In this document: positions 4,816 to 5,111 of the stretch, piece by piece
Position numbering within the stretch: position 1 is the first letter of the stretch
How the letters are laid out: each line of letters starts with the position of its first letter
Origin: an uncultured bacterium
GTDB taxonomy: Bacteria > Actinomycetota > Coriobacteriia > Coriobacteriales > Coriobacteriaceae
DNA: 5,111 nucleotides
Assembly: GCA_905214615.1 (NCBI GenBank)
Contig: CAJMMX010000092.1
Coordinates: 1 to 5,111 of the forward strand
Reading direction: 5' to 3'
Program-made: the position numbers and the translations under genes
The notes under the pieces: model-generated
Told to the model about the DNA's origin: nothing
What the model saw: the letters and a program-made list of their open reading frames with translations, nothing else
The model's database searches: none

Positions 4816-5111
4816 ATGACCACCCCCGACGAAAAGACATTCGCCACGCTCACCAAGCTGTTTGAGGAGGAGTTTGACCCCATCGGCGACCGCCAAGTGC
4901 TCTACGTGCACGCGCCCGGCCGTTCCGAGATCAGCGGCAATCACACCGATCACGAAGGCGGCCACGTTATCGCCGGCTCGCTCGATGTCGCCGTTGACGG
5001 TATCGCCGTGGCAACCGACTCCAACAAGATTCGCGTCGCCGACGAGGGCTATCCTACGTTTGAAATTGCGCTCGACACGCTGGATGTTCAGGAGTCCGAG
5101 AAGGGCACGTC
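4816..5111 (+). CDS. galK: Galactokinase, N-terminal part (truncated by window end)
   Basis: Galactokinase phosphorylates galactose to galactose 1-phosphate, the first committed step of the Leloir pathway, in the cytosol. Only the first 98 residues are in the window; the frame is open at the right edge, against a usual length near 390-430. The recognisable part is the GHMP-kinase galactose-binding signature APGRSEISGNHTDHEGG (33-49), with Arg36, His43 and Asp45 in place, followed by the hydrophobic segment HVIAGSLDVAVDGIAVA (50-66). The signature is a variant: the usual G-R-x-N-L-I-G-E-H-x-D-Y has N replaced by Glu38, E by Asn42 and Y by His46. The ATG at 4816 has an AAGGAAAGGA ribosome-binding site 5 bp upstream. 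It is divergent from a LacI-type repressor, and an operator lies about 50 bp upstream. Another GHMP sugar kinase is the main alternative. Confidence 0.88.
   Translation, partial: MTTPDEKTFATLTKLFEEEFDPIGDRQVLYVHAPGRSEISGNHTDHEGGHVIAGSLDVAVDGIAVATDSNKIRVADEGYPTFEIALDTLDVQESEKGT

Overview
This window looks like chromosomal DNA from a GC-rich anaerobic actinobacterium of the Coriobacteriia. Collinsella or a close relative is my best guess. The guess rests on protein style and gene content: a long FprA-type flavodiiron protein without rubredoxin, a variant galactokinase signature, and sugar regulators of the LacI and DeoR families. It is an inference from recognition, not from a search. I see no mobile element, CRISPR array, tRNA or rRNA. 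Every complete gene appears intact.

Layout from left to right: (1) Positions 1-93 hold no gene I can support. (2) A class II ketose-bisphosphate aldolase lies on the minus strand (94-951). Its active site is complete and its C-terminal signature is closer to tagatose-bisphosphate aldolases (GatY/KbaY) than to fructose-bisphosphate aldolases. (3) A 335-bp AT-richer intergenic region (952-1286) separates it from a divergent DeoR-family repressor on the plus strand (1287-2090). This region carries candidate direct and inverted repeat operators and a likely -10 box for the aldolase. (4) A strong 15-bp terminator hairpin (2095-2133) sits between the convergent ends of the DeoR gene and a minus-strand flavodiiron protein (2156-3316), which probably detoxifies O2 and/or NO. 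(5) The flavodiiron gene has its own promoter, an extended -10 box overlapped by an inverted repeat. (6) A LacI-family repressor lies on the minus strand (3446-4477, GTG start). (7) A 338-bp intergenic region (4478-4815) carries three copies of a LacI-type operator. (8) The start of a galactokinase gene lies on the plus strand (4816 to the window end, truncated by the window).

Functionally, two carbohydrate modules flank an oxidative or nitrosative defence gene. In the right module, the LacI-type protein probably represses galactokinase and itself through three operators sharing an identical 13-bp core, possibly by DNA looping. In the left module, the DeoR-type protein probably controls the divergent aldolase in response to a phosphorylated sugar. 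If the aldolase acts on tagatose-1,6-bisphosphate, both modules would concern galactose-type sugars, but the sequence does not prove this. The most checkable non-gene signals are the three-operator array, the inverted repeat over the flavodiiron promoter, and the terminator hairpin whose loop region carries the string GGTGCCTGTCCCC.
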